Assembly (NCBI GenBank): GCA_046728155.1
Contig: JBKPDY010000040.1
Location: 1-19,915 of the forward strand
Source of the DNA: CAWDLX01 sp046728155
GTDB lineage: Bacteria > Actinomycetota > Actinomycetes > Mycobacteriales > Micromonosporaceae
DNA: 19,915 nucleotides
Direction of reading: 5' to 3'
Below the pieces are notes generated by a model. The model was given only the letters and a program-made list of their open reading frames with translations. It was not told the origin of the DNA and did no database searches. This document shows positions 14,200-19,915 of this stretch, in pieces. A program made the translations under genes and the position numbers. Numbering within the stretch: the stretch's first letter is position 1; each line of letters opens with the position of its first letter.

Positions 14200-14784
14200 G
14201 TGCTCCGATCTGGGAAGAACTCGAGGACGCACTCGCAGCAGCTCAGGGACGAGCTCGCGCAGAGTTACGACCACCTCAGGCTCGCCGCCGCGCACGCGGC
14301 CGGTGGCGCCGCCGAGAAGGCGACCCCCACCTACGATCGCGCGCGCGGGGTCGCCAACCGCAGCTGGACCACGACACGTGATGCGTTCTCCCCGTTGTAC
14401 GAGCAGATGCGCGTCGGCGCGGCGAACGCCCGCATGGAGAGGGCGACACAGAGAACTAACCGGTGGCCCGTCCTCATCGGTCTCCTGGCGGCCGGGGCGG
14501 CCGCGGGAGCAGCCGGGGCGGTCGTGGCCCGACGGCGCCGGGCGGCCGCCGAATGGGCGGAGTACGAGCCGCTGGGCGGCGTCGACACCGGGTACGCAAT
14601 GTCGGAGTCGAAGGGCTCGACCACGAAGCGGCTGACCGAAGGCGCGGCGTCCGTGGCCGACTCCGTCTCCGCCGGCGCCGGTAAGCTGGCCGAGTCGTTA
14701 CACGGCCGCTCCGGCAAGTCGGCGGGTATGGGCGACGTGCAGGCCGCGCCGCCCGAGTCTGGTGACAGCGGTATTACGCCCTGA
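14200..14784 (+). CDS. Membrane-anchored helical protein (DUF5324-like)
   Basis: A 194-residue protein. The N-terminal part (about 10-85) is Ala/Arg/Glu-rich amphipathic helix (QQLRDELAQSYDHLRLAAAHAAGGAAEKATPTYDRARG). It is followed by one hydrophobic segment (about 90-110, WPVLIGLLAAGAAAGAAGAVVARRRR) with a basic stop-transfer cluster, then a Ser/Ala/Gly-rich tail. The style resembles DUF5324 proteins found near the cyclophilin gene of other actinobacteria; function unknown. Start: GTG at 14200 with GGGAGG (14188-14193) at six bases; the adjacent GTG at 14197 is too close to it and an ATG at 14143 has no SD. It is divergent from the cyclophilin gene and converges on corA with an 8-bp gap. 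Confidence 0.75.
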   Translation: MLRSGKNSRTHSQQLRDELAQSYDHLRLAAAHAAGGAAEKATPTYDRARGVANRSWTTTRDAFSPLYEQMRVGAANARMERATQRTNRWPVLIGLLAAGAAAGAAGAVVARRRRAAAEWAEYEPLGGVDTGYAMSESKGSTTKRLTEGAASVADSVSAGAGKLAESLHGRSGKSAGMGDVQAAPPESGDSGITP

Positions 14785-14792
14785 CCGGTTGA

Positions 14793-15923
14793 CTAGAGCC
14801 AGCCTGAGCGCCGGAAGAGTCGGTACAACGCCACGGCCGAGACCAGCATGATGAGCAGGACCAGCGGATACCCGTACCGGTAATGGAGCTCGGGCATATC
14901 CTTGAAGTTCATGCCCTCGATACCGGCGATCGCCGTCTGCATCGCCGCGATCGCAGCCCACGCCGCAATCTTGCGCATGTCGTTATTCTGCTCGACCGTC
15001 ACCTGGGCCAACCTCGCCTGCAAGATCGAGTTGAGCAGATCATCGTACGATGTCACCTGCTCGACTGTCCTAAGCATATGGTCGTTGACATCGCGGAAGT
15101 TACGCATGACGTCCGCCGGCATGGTGCCCAGCCGACCATCGACCAGCGCGGTGAGCGGGCGCTGCAACGGCATCACCGCCCGCTTGAACTCGACCAGTTC
15201 CCGCTTGAGCTGATAGATGCGCGCGATGCCACCGTTGCCCTGGCGAGCGAATACGTTCGACTCGACGAGATCGATGTCCACCTGCACCCGGTCGGCAACG
15301 TCCACATAGGAGTCGACCACGCGGTCGAGGATCGCGTAGACGACCGCCCACGGGCCGATGCCGAGCAGATCGGGGTTGTGCTCGAGCTCGTGCCGGATGC
15401 CGCCGAGAGCGCCCAGCTCGCCATGCCGGACCGTCACGACGTAATCGGCCCCGATGAAGATCATGAGATCGCCGGTCTCGACGATCTCGCTCGTCTCGGT
15501 GAGTTCCTTGTGCTCGACGTACCGAGCAGTGCGCACGACGAGGAACGTCATCTCGCCGTACTGTTCGATCTTGGCGCGGTCCCCGCCGACGACGGCGTCC
15601 TCGACGGCGAACTCGTCCAGGTCGAAGACCCGGGCGATCCCGCTCAGTTCCTGCTCGCCCGGCTCGTGCAGGCCGAGCCAGACGAATCCACCCCGTTGCC
15701 GGGCGGCCGCAAGTGCCTTCGACGGGTCGGACCAGTCACCCTCCTGGCGTCGGCCGTCGACGTAGAGGCCGCAGTCAACCAGGCCCAGGCCGCCCGGCCG
15801 GCGTGCCGGCAGGTTCGCACCGCCGGGTGGTGAGGCGAAGATGCGGGTGACGGCGCGTACGGGCGCCACTATGGCCCGGCCGAGACCGTGCGTACTGCTC
15901 GAGCCGGTCTGATTGTCTGGCAT
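14793..15923 (-). CDS. corA: CorA-type magnesium/divalent cation channel
   Basis: Pentameric inner-membrane channel for Mg2+ (or Co2+/Ni2+). The 376 residues comprise a large cytoplasmic domain (about 45-300), a long stalk helix ending near 318, TM1 (about 319-337) ending in the family signature GMN at 337-339 (IEGMNFKDMPELHYRYGYP), then TM2 (about 351-369) and a short basic tail RLFRRSGW. The acidic loop between the helices is as expected. The first 45 residues are an extra disordered N-terminus. The ATG at 15923 has GGGAGG six bases upstream. The stop lies 8 bp from the convergent neighbour. No riboswitch-like leader was identified in the preceding region. Confidence 0.95.
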   Translation of the reverse strand: MPDNQTGSSSTHGLGRAIVAPVRAVTRIFASPPGGANLPARRPGGLGLVDCGLYVDGRRQEGDWSDPSKALAAARQRGGFVWLGLHEPGEQELSGIARVFDLDEFAVEDAVVGGDRAKIEQYGEMTFLVVRTARYVEHKELTETSEIVETGDLMIFIGADYVVTVRHGELGALGGIRHELEHNPDLLGIGPWAVVYAILDRVVDSYVDVADRVQVDIDLVESNVFARQGNGGIARIYQLKRELVEFKRAVMPLQRPLTALVDGRLGTMPADVMRNFRDVNDHMLRTVEQVTSYDDLLNSILQARLAQVTVEQNNDMRKIAAWAAIAAMQTAIAGIEGMNFKDMPELHYRYGYPLVLLIMLVSAVALYRLFRRSGWL

Positions 15924-16043
15924 ACGGCGCCTCCCTTCGGGTTACCCGCACCCTAACTACCCACGACGGTCGTGCCATATGGGTCGTTAGGTGCGCGTTC
16001 CGCCGCGGGCCGCTGCAGGCCGGCGGTATATGGACCAAGGAGT

Positions 16044-16073
16044 CGAGCGACGCAGGAGCGAGCGACGAGGGAG
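16044..16073. repeat. Two tandem 15-bp units
   Basis: CGAGCGACGCAGGAG (16044-16058) is followed at once by CGAGCGACGAGGGAG (16059-16073), identical at 13 of 15 positions. Similar GAGCG-rich words recur nearby (16099-16120). Function unknown; could be part of a dispersed intergenic repeat. Confidence 0.6.
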
Positions 16074-16129
16074 GACGGCGCCACCACGGCCCCCGGCCGC
16101 GCGAGCGGAGCGACCGCCGAGTGCTCAGA

Positions 16130-16189
16130 GGCATCGGGTGAGCCGGCCGCAGCGGGGGGTGGGGTGGAGCGGCCAGCTCACCCGATGCC
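16130..16189. repeat. Long near-perfect inverted repeat with G-rich loop
   Basis: Fourteen perfect pairs (16130-16143 with 16176-16189; arm GGCATCGGGTGAGC) are followed by one mismatch (C16144/A16175). Six more pairs then form (GGCCGC 16145-16150 with GCGGCC 16169-16174). The loop is 18 nt (16151-16168) and carries G6-T-G4-T-GG. As RNA this would be an extremely stable stem-loop on either strand, though the G-rich loop exists only on the plus strand. Downstream of the minus-strand aminotransferase it could act as a terminator, but no U-run follows. Other options are a small RNA, a protein-binding site or a small mobile-repeat relic. Confidence 0.8.
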
Positions 16190-16362
16190 CAGTGGGGGCG
16201 GGGGTGACGTTCGCGGAGTCGGGCGGGGCGCCTGAAACGAGCGATTCCAAACAATGGTTATGCCGGCCGATTCCTTGGCCGCAATGTGATCAGAATTAGT
16301 CGGGTAGCGGAAGACCCCGGAAATGTCGCACGGACGAACTGTCAGGAACCCGACACCGCCAT

Positions 16363-16381
16363 CTGCATGTTGCAGTTGCAA
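16363..16381. promoter_or_regulatory. TGCA-rich repeat cluster, possible operator
   Basis: CTGCA-TGT-TGCAG (16363-16375) is a 5-bp inverted repeat, overlapping a second TTGCA (16376-16380) so that TTGCA occurs twice six bp apart. It lies 34 bp beyond the aminotransferase stop with no plus-strand gene to control, so a regulatory role is speculative. Confidence 0.25.
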
Positions 16382-16414
16382 ATCTCTGATGCTGTGCGCG
16401 AAGTTGCCGGACCA

Positions 16415-17521
16415 TCACGCACGGATATCGGCGATGGCCAGTGCAAGCCGCTGTACACCTTCACCGACGAGGTCGGTTGTCACCGCGGAGAAGGCCAGCC
16501 GTAGCGATTGACGTCCGCCGGTGAGCAGGAAGTCGCTGCCCTTCACAACCGCGACCCCGCGTGCCGCCGCCGCCGGCGCGAGTCGTTCGACATCGATGTC
16601 GGCCGGGAGGTCGACCCAGAGAAAGTAGCCACCATCCGGCTCGATGAACTCGCAACCCGGTATTTCCCGGCGCAATTCCGAGGCGAGCAGTAGTGCCCGT
16701 TCGGCGAGAGCGACCCGGACTCGGGCAATCGAGCGGTCGATATCGCCGCTCGTGCAGAACTCATGGACCGTCACCTCGGCGAGCATGTTCGGAGAGATAT
16801 ACGTGTTCAATGCCCGCCGGCCGATCTCGTCGATGGTGCCCGTCGGGCCGAGCAGATACCCGACGCGAACCCCCGGGCAGACCGTCTTGGTGAAGGAGCC
16901 GGCGCCGATGACCGTCGGCCGGGCGGGATCGTCGAGACTCAGCATCGACGGCTGCCACTCGCCCCGGAATCGGATGTCGACGTATGGATCGTCCTCGAAG
17001 ATCATGAAATCGTACTCGCGGGCGAGCGTGATCAGGGCCCGCCGCCGATCCGCGCTCAGTGTCACGCCGGATGGGTTCTGGAAGTTCGGGATCACATGGA
17101 CAAGCTTGGGACGAACACCCGATTCGAGCAGGTGCCGCATTTGGTCGACGTCCAGCCCGTCCTTGTCCAGCGCGACCTGGTGCACCTTGGCGCAGCGGTT
17201 GCGCAGGCTGAGCAGCGTCCGGTCGTACGTCGGCCGTTCGACGACCACGTCGTCGCCCGGACGGACGAGATGGTCGAAGACGAACGCGTCGGCTTGTAGC
17301 GACCCGTTGGTGAGCAGAACCTGCTCGGCCTGAATGCCATACCCATACCGATTCGCGATCCAGTCGCGCAAGGGCGGGTACCCGGTGGCCGGGCCGTAGC
17401 CGGTGACCGCCGCGGGGTCCCGGCCGAATGCTCGGACCGCCGCATTCTTGAGCCCCTCGACGTCGATGATGTCCAGCGACGGCGCTCCTCGGGCGAACGA
17501 AATCGGCTGCGCGGCGATCAT
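16415..17521 (-). CDS. PLP-dependent class I/II aminotransferase
   Basis: Fold-type I aminotransferase of 368 residues, close in style to 2-aminoadipate/LysN-like enzymes and to the catalytic half of MocR regulators, but without a DNA-binding domain. Visible motifs: substrate-loop GYGPATGYPPLRDWIA (41-56), TNGSLQA (71-77), NPSG with Asn149, EDDPY (176-180), and the PLP-lysine Lys212 in SFTKTVCPG with Arg219 downstream; a C-terminal SLRLAFS supplies the carboxylate-binding Arg. All expected residues are present; the substrate cannot be assigned. The ATG at 17521 lacks an SD; TACGCT six bases upstream suggests a leaderless transcript. It is divergent from a pyridoxamine-phosphate-oxidase-like gene, suggesting a shared link to vitamin B6 or amino-acid metabolism. 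Confidence 0.9.
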   Translation of the reverse strand: MIAAQPISFARGAPSLDIIDVEGLKNAAVRAFGRDPAAVTGYGPATGYPPLRDWIANRYGYGIQAEQVLLTNGSLQADAFVFDHLVRPGDDVVVERPTYDRTLLSLRNRCAKVHQVALDKDGLDVDQMRHLLESGVRPKLVHVIPNFQNPSGVTLSADRRRALITLAREYDFMIFEDDPYVDIRFRGEWQPSMLSLDDPARPTVIGAGSFTKTVCPGVRVGYLLGPTGTIDEIGRRALNTYISPNMLAEVTVHEFCTSGDIDRSIARVRVALAERALLLASELRREIPGCEFIEPDGGYFLWVDLPADIDVERLAPAAAARGVAVVKGSDFLLTGGRQSLRLAFSAVTTDLVGEGVQRLALAIADIRA

Positions 17522-17617
17522 ACGGCCAGCGTACGGGCGGGTCCGGTTTCGCTACGTTTGGGGTTGCACTGGACAGCTGTACGGATCGGGGTCTTCCGAT
17601 CTAGAACTCCTGTTCCA

Positions 17618-17630
17618 TATAGTTGTGGAC
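17618..17630 (+). promoter_or_regulatory. -10 element of a leaderless promoter
   Basis: TATAGT (17618-17623) is followed by seven bases and then the ATG at 17631, with no ribosome-binding site. That spacing puts the transcription start at or next to the start codon, as in actinobacterial leaderless genes. A weak -35 (TTCCGA or TCCGAT) lies 17-18 bp upstream. Confidence 0.65.
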
Positions 17631-18125
17631 ATGAGTTCGAACTGGTCCTCCTGGGAGGACTTCTGGGGTGCGGCGCCGGTGCTCGCCACGGACATTCGGG
17701 CCCTGTTCGAGCAGTACGGTCGGGCGTTCGGGTATCTCGCGACCGTTCGAGCCGACGGAGGGCCCAGGGTCCACCCGGTCTCACCTGTCATCGCCGAAGG
17801 CGGGCTGTACTGCTTCGTGATCCCGTCACCCAAACGGCGCGACCTCGAGCGGGATGGCCGGTACGCGCTCCATTCCTACCCCGGCGACCGGACCGCCGAC
17901 GAGGCGTACCTCACGGGGCGAGCCCGCCAGGTGCCCGACCGCGTTCTCACCGACCGGATCGGACGACTGCACCGAGCGGCTTCAACCATCGACTGGCGCC
18001 TGTTCGAATTGGAGATCGCGGTCGCGATGGTTACCCACCAGGCGGCTCAGCTCAATCGGGCCGACCACCGCGTCTGGCATGCCAACGGTCGGCGGTTCGA
18101 CCTGTTCAATCTCGACCGGGCCTAG
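17631..18125 (+). CDS. Pyridoxamine 5'-phosphate oxidase-family flavoprotein
   Basis: A 164-residue protein of the FMN-binding split-barrel superfamily. The core reads GYLATVRADGGPRVHPVSPVIAEGGLYCFVIPSPKRRDLERDGRYALHSYPG, the typical strand order in which the SPKRRDLERD segment is expected to contact FMN phosphate. The members with this short form bind FMN, F420 or related cofactors; which one is not decidable here. No membrane segment is seen. The ATG at 17631 is chosen because of the -10 seven bases before it; the frame extends upstream to 17403 but would overlap the divergent aminotransferase gene. It is followed by a tRNA gene after 57 bp. Confidence 0.85.
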   Translation: MSSNWSSWEDFWGAAPVLATDIRALFEQYGRAFGYLATVRADGGPRVHPVSPVIAEGGLYCFVIPSPKRRDLERDGRYALHSYPGDRTADEAYLTGRARQVPDRVLTDRIGRLHRAASTIDWRLFELEIAVAMVTHQAAQLNRADHRVWHANGRRFDLFNLDRA

Positions 18126-18164
18126 CGGGCGCGGAGGCCGTGTGCGGTGGCGACTCCAATTGGG

Positions 18165-18170
18165 TACAGT
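18165..18170 (+). promoter_or_regulatory. Possible -10 element of the tRNA gene
   Basis: TACAGT ends 12 bp before the mature tRNA 5' end. The -35 region is poor. Transcription could also come from the flavoprotein gene upstream. Confidence 0.4.
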
Positions 18171-18182
18171 GAGGGCCGCTCC

Positions 18183-18256
18183 GCGGGTGTAGTTCAATGG
18201 CAGAACATCAGCTTCCCAAGCTGACAGTGGGGGTTCGATTCCCCTCACCCGCTCCA
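18183..18256 (+). tRNA. tRNA-Gly (anticodon CCC)
   Basis: Full cloverleaf: acceptor GCGGGTG (18183-18189) with CACCCGC (18246-18252), D arm GTTC/GAAC (18192-18195/18203-18206), anticodon stem TCAGC/GCTGA with loop TTCCCAA and anticodon CCC at 18215-18217, a four-base variable region, T arm GGGGG/CCCCT around TTCGATT, and encoded CCA at 18254-18256. All stems pair. It reads GGG glycine codons. The neighbouring integrase makes its 3' half the likely attachment site of a mobile element, and the tRNA stays intact after integration. Confidence 0.97.
18229..18256 (+). other. Putative attachment site (att) in the tRNA-Gly 3' end
   Basis: Tyrosine integrases of actinobacterial elements commonly use the T arm and acceptor end of tRNA genes. 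The integrase gene here ends 127 bp away and points at this tRNA. The exact core is not visible because the other end of the element is outside the window. Confidence 0.5.
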
Positions 18257-18314
18257 ATTCAGCGATATGGGCTGCACGTGGCTCTGCCTGCAGATATCGG
18301 CCCCCATCACACGC

Positions 18315-18348
18315 CGGCCCGAGCGGACCTGACCTTCCGCTCGGGCCG
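18315..18348. terminator. 12-bp perfect hairpin between tRNA-Gly and integrase
   Basis: CGGCCCGAGCGG (18315-18326) and CCGCTCGGGCCG (18337-18348) form a perfect 12-bp stem with a 10-nt loop. It lies between the convergent tRNA and integrase genes and could terminate both. No U-run is present, as is common for actinobacterial hairpin terminators. Confidence 0.65.
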
Positions 18349-18349
18349 A

Positions 18350-18371
18350 ATTGCTCACGGATTGCTCACGG
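18350..18371. repeat. Two tandem perfect 11-bp repeats (possible integrase arm sites)
   Basis: ATTGCTCACGG occurs at 18350-18360 and again at 18361-18371 with no gap. Short direct repeats beside an integrase gene and an att site are typical of arm-type integrase binding sites. Confidence 0.5.
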
Positions 18372-18382
18372 CGGTTGGTTGA

Positions 18383-19762
18383 TCATGCACCGTCAGCCAC
18401 GTCGGTAGCGCTCTCGTCGTCGGCCTCATCCTCAGCCGGTCCGCCCCGTACTCGCTTACGCCGGTGTCGCGTCAGCAGCTCGGTGGCAGTCTCGACCTGT
18501 CTGGCCGCTGCCTTGCGCATGAGATGGGCGTAGACCTTACGCGTCACTTCTGGACTGGAGTGGCCAAGGATCATCTGCACGATCTCGATCGGCACGCCAC
18601 CGGCAAGCAGCAGCGAGCACGCCCCATGGCGAGTGTCGTGCAGGCGGATCACCGGCAGCCCGCACGTCGCGACGTGGTTCTCGAACGCCTCGGTGACTCC
18701 CCCGGGTCGCAGCGGGGTACCGTCCGGCATGCAGAAGACCAGGCCGTGATCCTCGTAGCCCTCGCCTAGCCAGTCGCGTTCCTCGTTCTGGGCTTTGCGA
18801 TGCCGTCGCAAGGCGTCCTGCGCGGGACCTGCCAGCGGAACCCAGCGCCGGCCAGCCCGCGACTTCGGCTTCTTGAAGATGCGGCCGACGTGCTCGCCGG
18901 CACAGATTGGGCACGCAACCGGTTCCCCACTCAGCAACTGGCTGCGAGTCACCTCGATGATGGTCTGCCGCACCGTGAGCCCGGCACCGTCATCGTCGAT
19001 GTCGGACCACCGAAGCCCGCAGAGTTCGGCGCGTCGTAGCCCGGCGTACGCAGCCAGCTCGTAGAGGGCGGCCAGCCGGTCGTTGGCGACATGGTCGAGG
19101 AACCGGGCGGTTTCGTCTGGCTGCCAGATCACCGGGTCCTCGTCGTCGGGAGCGAGTTTTGATGGCAGGGCATCCATTCGGCCCTCAGCCGGGTTGATGG
19201 TGATCAGTCCGCGCCGAAGCGCCGCAGACAATGCCGCCCGAAGTGTCCGGCGGTAGTTCGAGACGGTGTAAGGCGTCCGCTGAGTTACCCGGCGACCGAC
19301 ATGACCCTTCGGCCGATCTCCCTTGATGGGCTCGGCCAAGTTGGCGAGCACCTTTTCTACGTGCGTCCGCCGGAGATCCCGGAGCCGCAGGTGACCGAGA
19401 CGGGGCCTCCAGACGTCGCGAATGTGGCCGCGGTAGTTCGCCAGCGTCTTTAAACCCAACCGGCCCACACGGACTCGATCCTCAAGTTCGGCCACCCAAG
19501 CCTCGAGCCAGCCCTCTACGGTCAGACCTTCGTCGTCGGTCCATGTGCCGGCATTGATGGCCGCGAGCTCCTTGGTGCGTGCGTCCTCCGCCTCCTCGCG
19601 GGTGCGGAACCCCGAACGGACCTTCTGCTGACGCTTGCCAGTCCTCGGGTCGATGCCGGTGTCCACTGTGTACGCCCAGGACCCGTGTGCCTTTCGGCAG
19701 CCTCTTACACGCTTGCCATGCTCGTCTCGGCATTGGCAGCGCTTGTACACCGAGCCTCTCAT
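18383..19762 (-). CDS. int: Tyrosine-type site-specific integrase
   Basis: Catalyses recombination between the element's attP and the chromosomal tRNA site. The 459 residues begin with a Cys-containing N-terminal segment (Cys9, Cys11, Cys22) and an AP2-like arm-binding region (about 28-75). A SAM-like core-binding domain (about 80-190) follows, then the catalytic domain with Arg243 (AGLRRAEL), Lys300 (KPKSRAGRR), His375-x-x-Arg378 (LHDTRHGACSLLLAGG), His401 (LGHSS) and nucleophile Tyr411 (VYAHL); all are present. Between the catalytic Arg and Lys is a Cys-containing insert CPICAGEHVGR (Cys284, Cys287, His291). The acidic C-terminal tail looks disordered. The ATG at 19762 overlaps the excisionase stop as ATGA, implying coupled translation. 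Confidence 0.95.
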   Translation of the reverse strand: MRGSVYKRCQCRDEHGKRVRGCRKAHGSWAYTVDTGIDPRTGKRQQKVRSGFRTREEAEDARTKELAAINAGTWTDDEGLTVEGWLEAWVAELEDRVRVGRLGLKTLANYRGHIRDVWRPRLGHLRLRDLRRTHVEKVLANLAEPIKGDRPKGHVGRRVTQRTPYTVSNYRRTLRAALSAALRRGLITINPAEGRMDALPSKLAPDDEDPVIWQPDETARFLDHVANDRLAALYELAAYAGLRRAELCGLRWSDIDDDGAGLTVRQTIIEVTRSQLLSGEPVACPICAGEHVGRIFKKPKSRAGRRWVPLAGPAQDALRRHRKAQNEERDWLGEGYEDHGLVFCMPDGTPLRPGGVTEAFENHVATCGLPVIRLHDTRHGACSLLLAGGVPIEIVQMILGHSSPEVTRKVYAHLMRKAAARQVETATELLTRHRRKRVRGGPAEDEADDESATDVADGA

Positions 19763-19915
19763 CGTTCGCCACCAACCTCAGGCATGGCGACGGTGGGGTC
19801 GGCGGCAGGCCCATCGAGCCAGTCGTGAAAGCGCCTCATCGGAATCACCCAACGTGTCCCCATGCGTTTCGCGGGAATCTCACCCGCCCGGACCATGGCG
19901 TAGGCCGTGCTGACC
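19759..19915 (-). CDS. Excisionase-like helix-turn-helix protein, 5' part beyond the window
   Basis: Partial gene; only the last 51 complete codons before the stop are visible. The translation reads VSTAYAMVRAGEIPAKRMGT then RWVIPMRRFHDWLDGP and a Pro/Gly-rich end. This matches the small winged helix of excisionase/MerR-like DNA-binding proteins (S-x-x-x-Y-x-x-x-x-x-GEIPA-x-R-x-G-x-RW-x-x-P). Such proteins direct excision or repress the element in pSAM2-type modules. The stop TGA (19761-19759) overlaps the integrase start. The start codon is not visible. Confidence 0.85.
   Translation of the reverse strand, partial: VSTAYAMVRAGEIPAKRMGTRWVIPMRRFHDWLDGPAADPTVAMPEVGGER

Larger units (their letters stand above)
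15924..16414. other. Gene-free 491-bp region with repeats and G-rich tracts
   Basis: This lies between the aminotransferase stop and the corA start. No frame here looks coding: frames in 15972-16299 are low-complexity Arg/Gly/Ala. It holds a pair of 15-bp tandem units, a very strong inverted repeat, G-rich runs (GGGGGCGGGGG at 16193-16203) and a TGCA-rich stretch near the aminotransferase end; the clear ones are listed separately. Base composition shifts from extremely GC-rich (16000-16240) to less so (16240-16400). Confidence 0.6.
18257..19915. mobile_element. End of an integrated element (prophage or integrative plasmid)
   Basis: An intact tRNA-Gly, a short attP-like stretch with repeats, a tyrosine integrase and an excisionase-like gene form the standard module end of tRNA-integrated actinobacterial elements (pSAM2 type). 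The element continues beyond 19915, so its size and cargo are unknown. Confidence 0.75.

Noticed and set aside
16151..16203. G-quadruplex from the G-rich tracts
   Set aside because: G6-T-G4-T-GG lacks a fourth adjacent run of three, and the next runs are about 25 nt away across the hairpin arm. It is possible only as a non-canonical form, so not listed as a feature.
15972..16299. Small plus-strand frames in the corA-aminotransferase gap
   Set aside because: Arg/Gly/Ala-rich low-complexity translations overlapping the hairpin and repeats, without a convincing start.
17403..17630. Upstream extension of the flavoprotein
   Set aside because: It overlaps the divergent aminotransferase start, and a clean -10 lies just before the ATG at 17631.
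1..19915. CRISPR array, insertion sequence, rRNA
   Set aside because: I saw no regularly spaced repeats, no transposase-like protein other than the integrase, and no rRNA-like sequence.

Overview
The window is very GC-rich DNA with many GTG starts, dense ATGA/GTGA stop-start overlaps, HspR/HAIR heat-shock control and a rhomboid/cyclophilin/PH-domain group. This points to a high-GC actinobacterium, most likely Micromonosporaceae-like. The family assignment is inferred from protein style and was not tested by search.

Left part (1-8900) is a protein-quality-control island on the minus strand. Read in transcription order, it holds dnaK, grpE, dnaJ and hspR as one operon with coupled junctions (dnaK/grpE and dnaJ/hspR overlap by 4 nt). 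A divergent gene for an unrecognised 156-residue protein follows, then clpB and a proline-rich membrane protein. HspR-type inverted repeats (HAIR, CTTGAGT-N7-ACTCAAG) can be read directly: two flank the dnaK promoter and one sits upstream of clpB. The fourth operon gene, hspR, encodes the repressor expected to bind them with DnaK as co-repressor, so the circuit looks autoregulated.

Middle part (9158-15923) holds envelope and signalling genes. A response regulator, histidine kinase and DUF5666-like lipoprotein form a likely operon. A small PH-domain membrane protein converges on a rhomboid protease with an N-terminal zinc-binding region, and the rhomboid follows a cyclophilin. A membrane-anchored helical protein then converges on a CorA metal transporter.

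Right part: 15924-16414 is a 491-bp gene-free stretch with an unusually strong inverted repeat, G-rich tracts and short tandem repeats. A PLP-dependent aminotransferase and a pyridoxamine-phosphate-oxidase-like flavoprotein follow, divergently arranged. A complete tRNA-Gly(CCC) is next to a tyrosine integrase that points at it and overlaps an excisionase-like gene cut by the window edge. This is the end of an integrated mobile element that continues beyond 19915.

Most of the window is conserved actinobacterial core. I did not find a clearly new multigene system. The items most worth follow-up are the 16130-16189 hairpin, the unknown gene between hspR and clpB with its own palindrome, the kinase/regulator/lipoprotein operon, and the mobile-element end with tandem repeats and a Cys-containing insert in its integrase.
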